Shown in pieces: positions 1 to 10,348 of a stretch of 64,000 nucleotides of DNA. The DNA is from Fusarium oxysporum f. sp. lycopersici 4287. Its lineage: Eukaryota; Ascomycota; Sordariomycetes; Hypocreales; Nectriaceae. The stretch covers positions 2,106,340 through 2,170,339 of the forward strand of contig NC_030991.1 of NCBI RefSeq assembly GCF_000149955.1, written 5' to 3'. Position 1 is the first letter of the stretch. Every line of letters starts with the position of its first letter. The translations under genes were made by a program, and so were the position numbers. A model generated the notes under the pieces. The model saw only the letters and a program-made list of their open reading frames with translations, ran no database searches and was not told the origin of the DNA.

Positions 1-436
1 CCTACCTGGCTTGAACGAAGTGCTTTGAAGTGTTTTACTGACGCTAAAAGATTGTCGAGGAATACGTGGTAAACCGCAAGCGGCAATAAAGTCAGTAACG
101 CGGTGACGACCCGTTGAGTAGGCGTGAGATGCTCTTCAGCCACCTCTTCGTCACCCTGTCTCGAGCACTGGCGGTGGAACAAGTCCGCAAGGCCCTCTGC
201 CGCGAACGTGCCACAACCAACGGACGAAGTATCCAGACTGTCGCAGAACCCATACCTTATAACCGGTCGGTGTAGGCTTCTGAGGAATCGTTGTTGTCTC
301 TAATGAGCGGCCTGTGAAACGTACCATAGCCTCGTCCACCGTCAAATCACTGCCGGGCACGTACATAGAGTCTCCAGTCCCTTGTATATGCTTCGACCAT
401 CGGTCGACCTGCCTGTAGACGCTAGGCATCAGGCCT
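1..436 (-). pseudogene. piggyBac-like (DDE_Tnp_1_7) transposase fragment
   Basis: On the minus strand the translation contains the fungal piggyBac-like core: a PG-SDLTVDEAMVRFTGRS block, then a basic P-KPTPTGYK-WVL stretch and a GYFVRWLWHV segment. In another frame at about 1-150 lies a TPTQRVVTALL...VFLDNL-ASVKHF stretch, which is the second catalytic Asp region of the same family. The two blocks are in different frames, so the copy is frameshifted. It runs off the left edge of the window. Family assignment rests on these motifs. It is a decayed DNA transposon, not a host gene. Confidence 0.75.
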
Positions 437-500
437 TCCTGGGGCTGAGCCCGGCGGTGACCACGGCCATAGCTTCCTGAAAGAGCCATAGATGCGTATT

Positions 501-590
501 GTTGTACAATAGTCGTATGTTGTGAGGTAGTGTTGTACAACTTTAGTAGAGGAAAGGTAGTGTTGTACAACTTTACAACAGTTGTACAAC
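501..590. repeat. Array of palindromic 10-mer GTTGTACAAC
   Basis: The perfectly palindromic decamer gttgtacaac occurs at 532-541, 562-571 and 581-590, with a one-mismatch copy at 501-510. The array lies between the piggyBac fragment and the 3' end of the hAT transposase. It looks like a subterminal transposase-binding array or the end of a small element; ownership is inferred. Confidence 0.6.
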
Positions 591-662
591 AATAAGGTCA
601 CGTGCAACAACCAAACGGGTAGAATTAAGGTGCCATGGCTCTATATCTTCGTCTATAGCGTT

Positions 663-2916
663 CTAGTCGTCTTGTAGACCTACATCCATATGTGCCCCAT
701 CATTTTCAGCCAGTGGATTGCATACTAGACCCAATCCACCCTCCCCGGAGGGGACAATTAGTCCTTCTCGTAGCCAGTTGCCGATACATTCCACCTTCTC
801 AAGATTCTTGCAAGTGATTCGAAGCCGGTCCCACGAAGCAGTACGTCGAGCACCTGAGAATGCTCTCTCTGGCTCAGCTGATTCAGATGGGATGGAAAGG
901 ATATCGATAGCCATCCGACTGAGCCGTGGATACTGTGCCCGTTGCTCAAGACGAGACCACCACTCAAGAGGAGTACAGTCGATTTCAAGAGGCAAAGCGT
1001 TGATAAAGGAATCCAGATTGTCCGAATCTGTAGAAATAGCCTTCTGCTTCACCTCAATTGACCTGAAAACAAACGATAACTGGCCATCCTTCTTCGAGGG
1101 TAGCAGTGCAGGACGACGTTCTGGTTCCTTTGAGATGGCAAGTCCTTGATATTCTGTCATCTAGATGTCCCGAGCACCAGCAATAGCTGCCTCATGCCAG
1201 TCTCGGGGCCAATTTTGCTGAATATATGCTAGTCGCTTAGAAGGATCAAGTAGTAAGGCGGCAGCATAGACCGGGACATCTTCAGTCATAGTATAGTATT
1301 TGTCTAAGACGAACCAGCCCATCTCAATGGCATGGAGCATCCGAGTATCTATTGTGCCAGGCTGCGAGTGCTGTACCTTGACACTCTCATAGTGGAAGAG
1401 TAGAGCATCCATCAAGAAGAGGGACTGGGAGACAGAAGAGCATTTTCCCTCGGCATATAGAGTTGCTGATGCAAAGGGCTCAAGGAATGCATGTTTTGGC
1501 CAGCAAATCCCAATCAGAACCCGTTAGAATAGTATCTTCAAGCTCTCTGTTATGCTCAAGTAGAAACTAACTGATCTCAACTTTCTTCCTAATGGCATTG
1601 TCGATCACTTTATACCAGGAGGACCATCGTGTGGCATTATCAATCCCAAGGCTGAGGCCGACAGCATCACGCCAGCTATCACTGTGGAGCGATGAGCTAC
1701 GAAGCCAGACAGCAAGGTTATGGAGCTTCTGGAGAGCTGGAATGCCTTGCCACCCAGTATAGCCCTCATCAATGCCAGTCTTCTGACTGGCCTTAGCTGT
1801 CGATTTGGGCCTTTTACCTTGCAGTACAGGCTTTTCCTGTTGTGATATGGTTTCTGCTAGTGTGGCGGCAAAGTTGTCGACCATATCCACACTCTCATCA
1901 CTAATAGTAGCATTGAGAGCTGCTGTGAGAGCCTCCTTAGATCGGGCAAGAAGGAAGGATTGCAAGGAGAGGTTAATGATATGACCAATGCACCGGATTC
2001 GACGTCTCTTGGGGTTGAAATCGATCCACTCTATGTTAGATAGGATCCAACTAGCTAGGGGACAAGCATACCTGGAGCTCTGCCTTCAATTTCTCTGATA
2101 GTGCCTCCAAACACGTATTATTTGAAGTTGCATTGTCCCCTGTGTGGTAGCCTACCGCAATATATCGAAGTTGCGTAGGACTTCCACAATCAAGGCTGCC
2201 TGGGCCTCACCACTATGACTGAATGGACATTCTGGCACTCCTAAGAGCGCCTTTCGAAGTGCGTAGTTATAATCAACCCATTGAGCACACACTGCTAGCA
2301 TGGCGTGGCGATGCGGTGATGTCCAGAGGTCAGTTGAGATGTGGATCATCGATTGAGAACCCTGAATGAGATCTCTAAGCTGGGAAGCATATAGCCCATA
2401 GTTGGCATTTATGATCTTCATGGCCTGATCACGGGACGTAATCAGGCAGTCTTCAATGGCAGGATTGCATGCCAGGGCAAGACTCTTCATCTCATCCCAA
2501 GTAACTGAAGAGAATGGGACCCGACGCCGCGTGAGGAGTCCCACGATTACCTCAATATACCGTTGAGCATTGAAGACATTCCGAAGAGCACTGTCGGATG
2601 GTAGGAATGTTATATATGAGTCTATGGATGGCTGCGTCGATTGCTGTGAGTTTTGAGACGTCTCACTAGCCTGGATAAGTTGCCGCTGTCGATTTTGTGC
2701 ATGGGTTATGGCATTGCTCGTGTATCCGTTGCTCCAGCGAGTTGAGCAGTGAAGACAGACGTATTCCCTTCGACCATAAGACTTCCGAACCCTTCCAATT
2801 TGAGTCTTGTTCTTCTCAGGATACTCAACACGGAAGAAGCTGTGGAAGTCCCAGCCCAGCCGCTCGATGGCTGTTAATTGAGCAGATGTTGAACTGATAG
2901 GCGATGAGCTAGCCAT
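663..2916 (-). pseudogene. hAT transposase, decayed (hAT-1)
   Basis: Read on the minus strand. An N-terminal BED-type zinc-finger region (C-LHC with downstream His, about residues 45-75) is followed by a hAT catalytic block with STDLWTSPHRHAMLAVCAQW, a GYHTGDNATSNN segment, an RRRIRCIGHIINLSLQSF block, and a C-terminal dimerisation domain (YPRLSRMAIDILSIPS-SAEPERAFS). The frame is broken several times: frameshifts near 2146 and 1505, and in-frame TAG codons near 1552 and 1161. Clear terminal inverted repeats were not found. It is a dead copy of an autonomous hAT element lying between a piggyBac fragment and the PEP synthase pseudogene. Confidence 0.85.
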
Positions 2917-3277
2917 AGTCGAGATTCTAGGAATAAGTGCTTAAGTATATGGCACCCTAATGGTGCCTAAAGCGTCTAGGATTTGCAGTGAGATTCGCAG
3001 TATCAAAACAATAGAGACAGGGCAGCTCGGCCATAGCATTGATTGAAAAAGTCATCACTCGCATGTGGAAAATATCGAATCGAAGAAACCTCTTAATTTC
3101 TATCTAATGAGGGACTGGGAGCTGGCTTCTTGTAGCTATGTTTCGTCATAAGCAGCATTGATGGCCTTTAGGCAGCCGTGTGCTGCCTTGCGCTAGTTGT
3201 GATGCGGCGTTCGTGCTGTCCGTGAAACTATTCACGACAGTTATCCTTGGCCGTGACAGAGCTTATCCGAGGAGTAA
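2917..3277. other. Intergenic, nothing assigned
   Basis: About 360 bases between the hAT transposase start and the PEP synthase coding homology. No coding similarity, RNA gene or clear repeat was seen. If the PEP synthase gene had a 5' exon or start codon, it would have lain here. Confidence 0.4.
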
Positions 3278-5544
3278 AGAGAACATAAACTTATATGCCT
3301 GTCTGCTAACGGTGGGCATCTAAGAGCCATAAGTGTGCCACGGGTCGTAGCCATCAGTGACTGGACTGCTGAACCTCTGGTTCTCAACTTTGAGCATCTG
3401 GCTCGAAGTGATGTCGGCCTAGTCGGCGGTAAGAATTCCTCCTTGGGCGAAATGATTCGAGCCCTTGGACCCAAAGGAATTCCAGTGCCACCAGGCTTCG
3501 CGACATCCTCCTATGCCTATTGGCACTATGTCGATGCCAATAACATCCGCGGCAAAATCGATGAACTGGTCAGTCAATGGCAGGCTGGTCATCAGACCCT
3601 TGCTGAGGCAGGCCATGCCATACGGAACTTGTTCCTGCGTGGAACTTGGCCAGCTGATACTGCAGAGGCCATCTTGTCCGGCTATCGCGACCTGTGCGAT
3701 AAAGCTCAGGTTGACAATCTGAGCGTTGCAGTACGATCTAGCGCAACAGCTGAAGATCTTCCTGATGCTAGTTTCGCTGGACAGCAGGAAACATACTTGA
3801 ATGTTCAAGGGGACGATGCACTGCTAGATGCCTGTCGACGATGCTACGCTTCACTTTTCACAGACCGAGCCATCAGCTATCGCCAAATTAAGGAGTTCAG
3901 CCATGCAAGCGTGGCTCTCTCCATCGGAGTACAACAAATGGTTCGTTCTGACATCGGCGGTTCGGGCGTCATGTTCTCTATCGATACAGAGAGTGGATTC
4001 GACAAGATTGTGCTCATCAATGCTGCCTGGGGCCTTGGAGAGAATGTTGTTCAGGGCACTGTCAACCCAGATGAGTACCAAGTTTTCAAGCCTCTCTTGG
4101 CCAATATGAACCTTACGCTAATTCTAAGCAAGAAACTCGGCGACAAGTCAATCAAGATGGTTTATGGGGATAAGTACAGACCGACACGGCTGCCTTTAAG
4201 ACCTACAAGGTCGGTGAACGTGGTCATACCTTAACCACGGGACTGTCTATTGGCGATAAAGCAGTTTCTGGGCGTACCTGCTTGCTCACTTCGGTGTCGG
4301 ACATGGACAAGTTTATCGATGGCTCGATTCTGGTAACCGAGGCTACAGACCCTGACTGGGTTCCTGTCATGAAGCGAGCTGCCGCTATCATCACAGACCA
4401 AGGTGGGCGTACTTCTCACGCCGCCATTGTCAGTCGAGAATTAGGTGTTCCAGCGGTAGTGGGTACAGGAAATGCCACCTACGTTCTGCACACTGGCCAG
4501 GATGTCACTGTATCGTGTGCAGAAGGTGATTCAGGTCTCGTCTATGATGGCATCTCGGAGATCACCACCCAGATGGTTCACATATCTGAACTCCCTTCGG
4601 TCCGAACAAAGATCATGCTGAATCTGGCCAACCCTGCAGCTGCATACCGCTGGTGGAGAATCCCAGTCGATGGCATCGGACTTGCTCATATGGAATTTGT
4701 AGTCAGCAATGCTATACAAGTCCATCCTATGGCTCTTATTCACTTTGAGCATCTCAAGGATGAACAAGCCAAGAGAGAGATTGACAAGTTGACGACAGGC
4801 TATGCCTACAAGCCTGATTACTTTGTCGACAAGTTGGCATCCGGCCTTGCAACTCTGTGTTCCGCTGTCTACCCCAAACCAGCCATCATCAGGATGAGCG
4901 ATTTCAAGACGAACGAGTATGCTCGTCTGATAGGTGGTGCTGAGTTTGAACTGAAAGAGGAGAATCCTATGATTGGATTTCGTGGGGCATCACGCTATTA
5001 CTCACCTCGCTATAAGGAGGGCTTTGCTCTGGGATGCCGGGCTGTCAAGAGGGTACGAGAGGAAATGGGTCTCACCAATGCCATCGTCATGATACCCTTC
5101 TGTCGAACAATCAAAGAAGCCCGAAAGGTGCTAGACGTTATGGAAGAGAACGGTCTAAAGAGAGGAGAGAATGGTCTCAAGGTCTATGTCATGTGCGAGA
5201 TTCCATCCAATGTCATCCTAGCCTCGAGCTTCACCCAACACTTTGACGGGTTCTCCATTGGGTCCAACAATCTGGCCCAGCTCACACTCGGTGTAGACCG
5301 AGACTCTGGGGAGTTGGCAGGTTTGTTCAACGAGCAGGATGAGGCTGTCAAATGGATGATTGCTAGAGCTATTGAAGTGGCTCGTCGGGAAGGATGCAAG
5401 ATTGGGCTATGTGGAGAGGCACCGAGCAATCATCCTGAGTTTGCTAAATTCTTGGTTGATGCGGGAATTGATTCTATCTCTGTCAGCCCGGATAGTTTTG
5501 TTCAGGTTATGAAACACGTGGTGGCTAGTGAACGGGGCTCGTAA
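3278..5544 (+). pseudogene. Phosphoenolpyruvate synthase (PpsA-type), internally deleted
   Basis: PEP synthase converts pyruvate and ATP to PEP, AMP and phosphate. The first reading frame (to about 4233) carries the PPDK/PEP-synthase ATP-binding domain: VGGKNSSLGEMI, VAVRSSATAEDLPDASFAGQ and GGSGVMFSIDTESGF. A second frame (about 4180-5544) carries the phosphohistidine domain with GGRTSHAAIVSRELGVPA (catalytic His) and the TIM-barrel PEP/pyruvate domain, with GENGLKVYVMCEIPSN and the CGEAPSNHPEF motif (catalytic Cys). Between them, near 4170-4190, the frame shifts and roughly 70-80 family residues are missing, including the conserved IEW-to-VQARPET segment of the ATP site. No ATG opens the first frame; the frame is open from 3278 after a TAA. 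The family is bacterial/archaeal and patchy in fungi, so horizontal origin is likely. The stop codon lies 21 bases before a pogo element. Confidence 0.85.
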
Positions 5545-5565
5545 TTATATATGTAGTTATCATTA

Positions 5566-7425
5566 ACGTAGATGATAAGCGGGTGTTACAGATAAGCGAG
5601 TGTTACAAAAATCCCTCATACACCTCACTTTCTATCTGATCAATTAATTCTCAACCACCCAATATGCCACAATTAAATGAAGAGGCTAGAATTCTTCTTG
5701 CTCTTCAGGCGCTCCAAAATAACCCTAAGTTAAAGCTCCGACGAGCTGCAGAGATATATAAAGTTGGTCCTATGAAGCTATGGCGCCGACGCAAAGGCAT
5801 ACTCTCTATACATGATACTATCCCAAAGTCGCGGAAACTATCTGATCTAGAGGAACAGATCATAGTTCAGTATATTCTCGACCTCGATTCGCGAGGATTT
5901 CCTCCTCGGCATCGTGGTGTTGAAGAAATGGCCAATCGACTGCTTGCTGATCGCGATGCATCACCAGTTGGCAAGCGCTGGGCTATTAATTTCGTTAAGC
6001 GGCAACCAGAGCTTAAGACGCGTTTTCAGCGGAGATATGACTATCAAAGGGCTAGATGTGAAGATCCGACTATTATTCGCAATTGGTTCAGGCTCGTACA
6101 GAATACAATCGCGAAGTATGGTATCCGATCAGATGATATCTATAACTTTGATGAGACCGGCTTTATGATAGGCATGATTGGAAGCGGTATAGTTATTACA
6201 GGCGCAGAGAGGCGTGGAAAGCCAAAATCTGTGCAGCCTGGAAATCGGGAATGGGTTACAGTTATCCAGGCGATTAATGCGGAAGGCCGGGCGATTGATC
6301 CATTTATCGTGGTTGCAGGCCAATATCACCTTGCCAATTGGTACCGAGAAAGCAACCTCCCGGCCACTTGGGCTATCGCTACGACCCAAAATGGCTGGAC
6401 AGATAATGAGACGGGTCTCGAGTGGCTAAAGCACTTTAACCGATGCACAACTAACCGATCAACTGGTCCCTATCGCCTTCTAATCCTTGATGGTCACGAA
6501 AGCCACCACTCGGCCGATTTCCAGATATATTGTGAGGAGAATAATATTATCACGCTCTGTATGCCGCCTCATTCATCTCATCTACTTCAGCCTCTTGACG
6601 TCGGGTGCTTTGGGCTGCTGAAAAAGGCATATGGTCGAGAAATTGAGCATCTGATCAGAAGCTCTATAACGCATATTTCCAAGACCGAGTTCTTCCCGGC
6701 CTTTTATGCCGCTTTTCAGGCCACTATGACCGAGAAGAATATTAAGGGAGGTTTTAAGGGAGCTGGCCTTGTTCCTTTTGACCCAGAAAGTGTAGTCTCA
6801 AAGCTTGATGTGCAGCTACGGACTCCAACGCCTGCTGAGGAGGAAGCAGGCCAGGCACAACCTTGGACTTCAAAGACCCCAAAGACGGCAATTGAGGCCC
6901 AATCTCAGTCTGAATACCTTGAAAGGCGAATCAGAAGGCATAAGAGCAGCTCCCCAGAGTCAATAATTGAAGCTTTAAAGTCAAATACTAAAGCAACAAA
7001 GGCAGTTATGCATGAGGTTGTCTTATTGAGGAGTGAGCTCCGAAATCTTCGAGATGCAAATGAGATACTAAGCCGGCGCCGAACGACAAAAAGGACTAGA
7101 TTACAGCAAGGAGGGGCGATGACTGTACAGGAAGCATCACAAGTAATTGATCAGATGGATGTTGATACACAGCTAGTGAGGGAATCATCGAGAAGTGGTA
7201 ATCAAGCAAGGTCGATGCGACCGGGTATTCGGCGTTGTGGGGTATGCGGCAAAGCCGGCCATAATGTAAGGACCTGTCAGGTAGTTATTGAGACCCCTGG
7301 GGAAGAGTATAGTGAGTGATTTTAATTGATCAGATAGTTTATGTTGTTTTTAAATGGATTGAAAGTATAAAGGTTGAGATTTTTGACTCGCTCACTTGTC
7401 TGACCCACTCACTTATCAACCACGT
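5566..7425 (+). mobile_element. Intact pogo/Fot-type DNA transposon (1,860 bp)
   Basis: The element has imperfect terminal inverted repeats of about 48 bp, starting acgtagatgataag on the left and, read inward, acgtggttgataag on the right. Both ends converge on a shared caaaaatc. It is flanked by TA (5564-5565 and 7426-7427), the target duplication of the Tc1/mariner/pogo superfamily. One uninterrupted transposase gene fills the interior. Intact TIRs, a TA duplication and an open frame make this the best candidate for an autonomous, recently active element in the window. Confidence 0.88.
5664..7319 (+). CDS. pogo/Fot transposase (DDE_1)
   Basis: An uninterrupted 551-residue protein from an ATG. 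The N-terminal 60 residues form a helix-turn-helix Psq-like domain, followed by a CENP-B-type second HTH (GVEEMANRLLADRDASPVGK-WA, about residues 85-120). The DDE_1 catalytic core spans about 150-390: NFDETGFMIG supplies the first Asp, LILDGHESHHS the second, and a CMPPHSSHLLQPLDVGCFG block follows. The C-terminus has a coiled coil (about 440-475) and a single CCHC-like zinc knuckle, CGVCGKAGHNVRTC. It catalyses cut-and-paste transposition at TA sites. A second, fragmentary copy is at 35574-35850. No stop or frameshift is present, unlike every other transposase here. Confidence 0.93.
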   Translation: MPQLNEEARILLALQALQNNPKLKLRRAAEIYKVGPMKLWRRRKGILSIHDTIPKSRKLSDLEEQIIVQYILDLDSRGFPPRHRGVEEMANRLLADRDASPVGKRWAINFVKRQPELKTRFQRRYDYQRARCEDPTIIRNWFRLVQNTIAKYGIRSDDIYNFDETGFMIGMIGSGIVITGAERRGKPKSVQPGNREWVTVIQAINAEGRAIDPFIVVAGQYHLANWYRESNLPATWAIATTQNGWTDNETGLEWLKHFNRCTTNRSTGPYRLLILDGHESHHSADFQIYCEENNIITLCMPPHSSHLLQPLDVGCFGLLKKAYGREIEHLIRSSITHISKTEFFPAFYAAFQATMTEKNIKGGFKGAGLVPFDPESVVSKLDVQLRTPTPAEEEAGQAQPWTSKTPKTAIEAQSQSEYLERRIRRHKSSSPESIIEALKSNTKATKAVMHEVVLLRSELRNLRDANEILSRRRTTKRTRLQQGGAMTVQEASQVIDQMDVDTQLVRESSRSGNQARSMRPGIRRCGVCGKAGHNVRTCQVVIETPGEEYSE

Positions 7426-7427
7426 TA

Positions 7428-7917
7428 TGTAGTTATCATTAGTGATATATATTTGTTAGTAATAGTCGAGGCCGATCAATTTGACTCTGTCATCGTATAT
7501 CTGATTTGCTTGTAGATCCATTCCGCATTGACAGAGTACTGACTGCTTGCTATAAGAGGAATTGCAAGCCGTAAGAATAAACTCTAGGCAGCTAACACAG
7601 GTAACAAAAAACACGGTATAGAATACTGACTGCAAATTGCAACAGCTGGATAGGTACAACAAAACTCGCGATTGGTGTTACTTGCGCATGGCCTTGTGGA
7701 AATCGAACACGGCTTCTTTCAATGACCTGACATTATCAATAGAATAATAATTCGTAACACGGAAGCCCCCTAACTCTCCGGAGGAAATGATCTTTTACTT
7801 GCAAACTGCATGTGCCCCAGTGCTTGACAGATGCACCTCACATGCAACCATACTTGTGATGAATGGTGCTAGAATCATATTAGCTATTACTTAAAACACT
7901 GCGAATCGGAAACATCA
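7428..7917. other. Intergenic, nothing assigned
   Basis: The sequence between the pogo element and the dehydrogenase stop codon has only short open frames without recognisable similarity. It probably holds the dehydrogenase 3' UTR. Confidence 0.4.
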
Positions 7918-8955
7918 TCACCACCAGTCTCGTTGGATCGACTCAACACTTTCTTTCACTAGTTTTCCCGATGCCTTTACCGCAACCTCCTCCCCAGCAT
8001 CCAAAGACAACGGAACTGAACTCAGAATCCCCTTTCTTCCAATAACAGCAGGCATACTGAGACAACATCCATACTGCTCTTGAAAGTGACTAACGGGGTA
8101 TACCGCACGCTTGTCCAAGATAACAGAACAGCACAAATTAGCAGCGACTGAAGCAATCCCGAACGGCGCAGAGCCTTTACCCCGTATGATACTTTGCGAT
8201 CGACGCTTGCAGATTAGTTCAATTCTATTGCGATCAAGAGCATTGAACATTTGTACGTCAGCATTAGGGACCGCGCCAATGCTTGCTGAAGACCAGGTGA
8301 CTACTTGGTCTTCCCCGTGACGGCCCACGACGAATGCATCTACAGCAGACGGTGATACCTATAATGGTGCTGTATTAGAGAGACTGAGACGTTTGTTAGA
8401 GTCGCGGGTACTCACCAAAGCACGAGATGCAACCATCCCACGAAGTCTATAAGTGTCGAGAGTAGTACCGGTGCCGATGACCTGAGACGGAGGAAGTCCC
8501 GCCATGTCTTTGGCGAGGGATGTTAGCAAGTCAACAGGATTTGCCACAACCAGCAAAACCGTGTCAGGTCGGAAAGGTTTCATCGCCTCCATCACCTCAC
8601 GTATCATCGAAGTGTTCCGAGACGTATAGTCAACCGTTGTCTGCCCTTGAAAGAACCATAAGTCTGTAGCAAAAACAAGTATACTTGGACGCTTACCTAA
8701 CGTGTGTTTAGATGCAGCGGTTATGACCACGAGGTCGCTCTGAGCGGCCTCACGATACGTGGCTGGACGTACACGTGTACTGCTATTAGTACTGTAGATG
8801 ACATCGGAGAGATCTTCGATCTGAGCATTTCTCAGATTGAGATCGAGGTCGACGAGAAGCAACTCGCCGGGGATAGAATTCAGTGCAAGGTTATAAGCGA
8901 CGGCACCGCCGACTTCGCCGACGCCTACAATCGCTACTCGAGATGCTGAGCCCAT
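7918..8955 (-). CDS. L-lactate/malate dehydrogenase family protein, 3 exons
   Basis: Model: exons 8697-8955, 8416-8645 and 7918-8358, with introns 8646-8696 (51 nt) and 8359-8415 (57 nt), closing a 309-residue frame. That is the usual length for the NAD-dependent LDH/MDH family, which interconverts a 2-hydroxyacid and a 2-oxoacid in the cytosol. The Rossmann fold starts VAIVGVGEVGGAVAYNLAL (GxGxxG) with LLLVDLD binding the NAD ribose. VVANPVDLL and GTTLDTYRLRGMVASRA follow, and GRHGED carries the catalytic His. The mobile loop after the first splice reads TLGQTTVDY, where LDH and MDH normally have GExR, so the loop arginine appears replaced by Thr. An in-frame ATG further upstream exists; the start at MGSASRVA fits the family best. 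Confidence 0.85.
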
Positions 8956-9014
8956 TGTGTGCAGTTGAATAACTCGGGGGATTGATCTCCCATCGTGCAT
9001 AAAAATGTGCCGTG

Positions 9015-9021
9015 TTTTATA
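9015..9021 (-). promoter_or_regulatory. TATA box of the dehydrogenase gene
   Basis: On the minus strand this reads tataaaa, 60 bases upstream of the chosen ATG at 8955, a plausible distance for a fungal core promoter. Confidence 0.45.
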
Positions 9022-9120
9022 AAGGTCAAGAGATGAGTTTATGACTTGCGGCGTAATTAGAGTTTGCGGTGTTCTGATGGTGTTCTGATGTCTGATATTA
9101 GTGGCTGTCAGAGTAGCAAG

Positions 9121-9794
9121 CAGTGTTGCTAATAATATAAACAATACGATATTGCCAATATGGACCCCCTCGCAATATTATTGTATTGTCAAGGGGTGCA
9201 TATTGTATTACCCAATATGAACATGGCTCATATTGTATTTATTACCAAGAACCCAATATATTGGCAGTGTGACAATACACCCAATATATTCCACGTGACC
9301 CCATCACTAAACTGCTTCTGCACAAATCTCGTCGCCAAGTCGACTGAAATTGACGATTCTCTTCGTTGTGACCATTTTACCAAATGGAGGCGCTATTGAG
9401 GCATGGCGGTAAGTCTGTCTCGGCTCCACCATGACAAAGAAAATGGGCAGAGGCGACGATGGCCAATGTCGGCAGGGGAGGTCCAGCCGAACATGGTTAG
9501 TACCAATCGTACCTCCCCTGATGCGTGGAAACAACGCGTGGCCACGTTTTAACCAATAAAATGCCAAGTATCCCTGTCGCTAGTATAGGGTAAGACCTGC
9601 CCGCTACTCAAGAGGCAATTTCACCCCAGGACAAACATCCCAATATAAATAATATATTGTCAATATGGACGCCCTCATATTATATTGTCGGAATATCAAA
9701 ATCTTCATATCATATTGTCACAATATGAGAAAGCCCATACCATATGGGTTATATTGCAATATACTACTTTATTGCCATATTATTAGCAACACTG
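9121..9794. mobile_element. Non-autonomous hAT MITE (674 bp)
   Basis: The left end reads CAGTGTTGCTAATAATAT and the right end is its exact reverse complement over 18 bases. The flanking 8-mers are gtagcaag (9113-9120) and gtagcagg (9795-9802), an 8-bp hAT target duplication with one difference. Both arms (about 9121-9300 and 9640-9794) are filled with short caatat/atattg motifs in both orientations; the central 330 bases are not repetitive. No transposase is encoded. Confidence 0.85.
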
Positions 9795-9802
9795 GTAGCA
9801 GG

Positions 9803-10240
9803 GGAGGGTTACACGATAAGGGAGGTGTTATGACAGTTGTAATACGATTATCTGCAGGAAGCCACGATAAAATCAGATCATGGCTCGTTCCGTGTTTTCT
9901 AATGGGGTTATAAAGGTATTTTAAGAATGCCTTCACTGGCGGTTATATGCGGTTATAGTACTAACCGAGGTCCCTGATCTGACTGATGCACCTTTGCACG
10001 GTCACCTTGAGTTTCACGTATCGGAACATTATATTACGGTCTTCCAATAGTCAAATGACCCAATCAATATAACGACGCCAGTGTAAGCTTATCTTTGGCG
10101 CATAAGTGGATCACTTCACATGCGAGTTAGTTGGTAATGGCCTGCACAATGACCAGAACTGACCTCTATTCTAAATATAGTTTGGAGGAGGCAATGCAAT
10201 TGTATTACGAGATCTGGAGATTGAAAGCACTCCAGTCAAG
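9803..10240. other. Intergenic, promoter side of secreted-protein gene
   Basis: No coding similarity or repeat was recognised in this stretch. It is the likely upstream regulatory region of the small secreted protein gene. Confidence 0.4.
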
Positions 10241-10247
10241 TATAAAA
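10241..10247 (+). promoter_or_regulatory. TATA box of small secreted protein gene
   Basis: tataaaa lies 108 bases upstream of the ATG at 10349, with an A/C-rich leader typical of fungal 5' UTRs in between. Confidence 0.5.
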
Positions 10248-10348
10248 TGCCATCTCAAGCAGCCATGCGCTGACTTGATCATCATCAATAGCATCCGCTA
10301 GCTATCATAAGATTCAATCAATCGTTACACATCAACACCATTGTCATC

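Larger units (their letters stand above)
5551..7441. repeat. 14-bp tandem repeat split by pogo insertion
   Basis: The 14-mer tgtagttatcatta occurs at 5552-5565 and at 7428-7441, directly flanking the pogo element. Removing the element and one TA joins them into a head-to-tail repeat, so the element apparently entered the TA between two tandem copies. Confidence 0.65.

Noticed and set aside
3278..5544. Bacterial contamination as the source of the PEP synthase sequence
   Set aside because: It is continuous with a fungal hAT pseudogene on one side and a pogo element 21 bases past its stop on the other, and no bacterial neighbour genes are present.
9121..9794. Satellite or centromere-type repeat, suggested by the AT-rich caatat runs
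   Set aside because: The perfect terminal inverted repeats and an 8-bp flanking duplication identify a MITE; the motifs are not in tandem.
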